Positions 63,830-64,000 of a stretch of 64,000 nt of DNA are shown here, in pieces. A program made the position numbers and the translations under genes. Each line of letters opens with the position of its first letter. Positions within the stretch are counted from its first letter, which is position 1. This DNA is from Pseudobacter ginsenosidimutans (lineage in GTDB: Bacteria > Bacteroidota > Bacteroidia > Chitinophagales > Chitinophagaceae), in the NCBI RefSeq assembly GCF_007970185.1, contig NZ_CP042431.1, positions 930,001 through 994,000 on the forward strand, in the 5' to 3' direction. The notes under the pieces were generated by a model. The model ran no database searches. It was given only the letters and a program-made list of their open reading frames with translations, and was not told the origin of the DNA.

Positions 63830-63837
63830 CAAAGATA
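63830..63837 (-). promoter_or_regulatory. terC promoter, -7 element
   Basis: TATCTTTG on the minus strand fits TAnnTTTG and lies 18 nt before the ATG at 63811. It would drive the terC-murF-alr transcript. No clear -33 element. Confidence 0.5.
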
Positions 63838-63877
63838 AGGCCTTGACTGATACATGGCCTTTGTATGCCTGCGGGCT

Positions 63878-64000
63878 TTACTGGTATTTCTTTTTGCGAA
63901 GTGCCTGGTAGATCATACCGAAGAGCAGGATGAGGGCTACCGGTCCGGCAATATTGATCAGTTGCCAGGTGGTTTTGCTCTCTTCCACTGCGGCAGGGTC
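63878..64000 (-). CDS. gldG: C-terminal end of a membrane protein, probably GldG
   Basis: The last 40 codons before the right edge read DPAAVEESKTTWQLINIAGP, then VALILLFGMIYQALRKKKYQ. A single C-terminal transmembrane helix ending in a basic RKKKYQ tail matches the end of GldG, the substrate-binding-like component of the gliding motility ABC transporter, as I remember it. Only this end is visible, so the gene symbol is tentative. Confidence 0.5.
   Translation of the reverse strand, partial: DPAAVEESKTTWQLINIAGPVALILLFGMIYQALRKKKYQ

Noticed and set aside
1-64000. CRISPR array, rRNA operon, intact insertion sequence or prophage
   Set aside because: Looked for regular spaced repeats, rRNA landmarks, transposase motifs and phage structural genes across the window and found none beyond the recombinase relic.

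Overview
The window reads as a chromosomal segment of a Bacteroidota species, most likely of the Chitinophagales/Chitinophagaceae. Evidence: promoters of the TAnnTTTG type, almost no Shine-Dalgarno sequences, type IX secretion C-terminal sorting domains, a TonB-dependent receptor with a carboxypeptidase-regulatory-like N-terminus, a MurF-alanine racemase fusion, a bestrophin, DUF2975/HTH and HxlR modules and a GldG-like C-terminus. There are no rRNA genes, no CRISPR array and no intact phage. One tRNA gene (Ser-GGA) is present.

1-13.9 kb holds an assimilatory sulfate reduction operon on the minus strand, in transcription order cysH-cysD-cysN-cysE-cobA-cysJ-cysI-(precorrin-2 dehydrogenase fused to a TSUP permease)-TonB receptor-DUF2490 protein. 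Together these activate sulfate to APS, reduce APS to sulfite, reduce sulfite to sulfide with siroheme made in situ, and supply O-acetylserine as sulfide acceptor. A 19-bp palindrome (GTCTACTATTTTAGTAGAC type) recurs before cysH, before cobA and before the receptor, with a weaker copy in the 5' end of cysH. It looks like the operator of a sulfur regulon.

13.9-35.4 kb is ordinary chromosome: a giant T9SS-exported subtilase, a HipA-like kinase/DUF3037 pair, several lipoproteins and secreted proteins, an M23 peptidase split by a one-base frameshift, a PEBP protein, a 2OG-Fe(II) oxygenase, a quinone oxidoreductase, a Clp_N-TPR protein, a bestrophin, an acyl-CoA thioesterase, an orphan TPR histidine kinase whose signal peptide is cut off by a stop codon, a CsbD protein, an ExbD-like lipoprotein, an ester cyclase and DoxX.

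35.4-40.4 kb is an accessory, increasingly AT-rich stretch: an HxlR pseudogene, a DUF2975/HTH pair, an NTF2-SDR-HxlR module, a serine-recombinase C-terminal remnant, a truncated gene and a lone DUF7003 gene. A 14-bp direct repeat brackets the module plus recombinase remnant and may be the footprint of an integrated element.

40.4-64 kb returns to core functions: tRNA-Ser, TatD, a polysaccharide deacetylase, a DUF6569 protein, gltX, a B12-binding protein, an enoyl-CoA hydratase, a fucose-processing cluster (GH29, GH95-like, GH29-PA14) with a divergent LacI regulator, fumC, a PQQ-type sugar dehydrogenase, a large T9SS surface protein, lspA, murF-alr, TerC and a GldG-like C-terminus. The fumC/sugar dehydrogenase gap carries a family of imperfect long inverted repeats.

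All functional calls come from reading the translated sequences. No database search was possible. Where the longest reading frame begins at TTG or GTG, the start was moved to an internal ATG when that gave a sensible protein, and this is stated in the entry.
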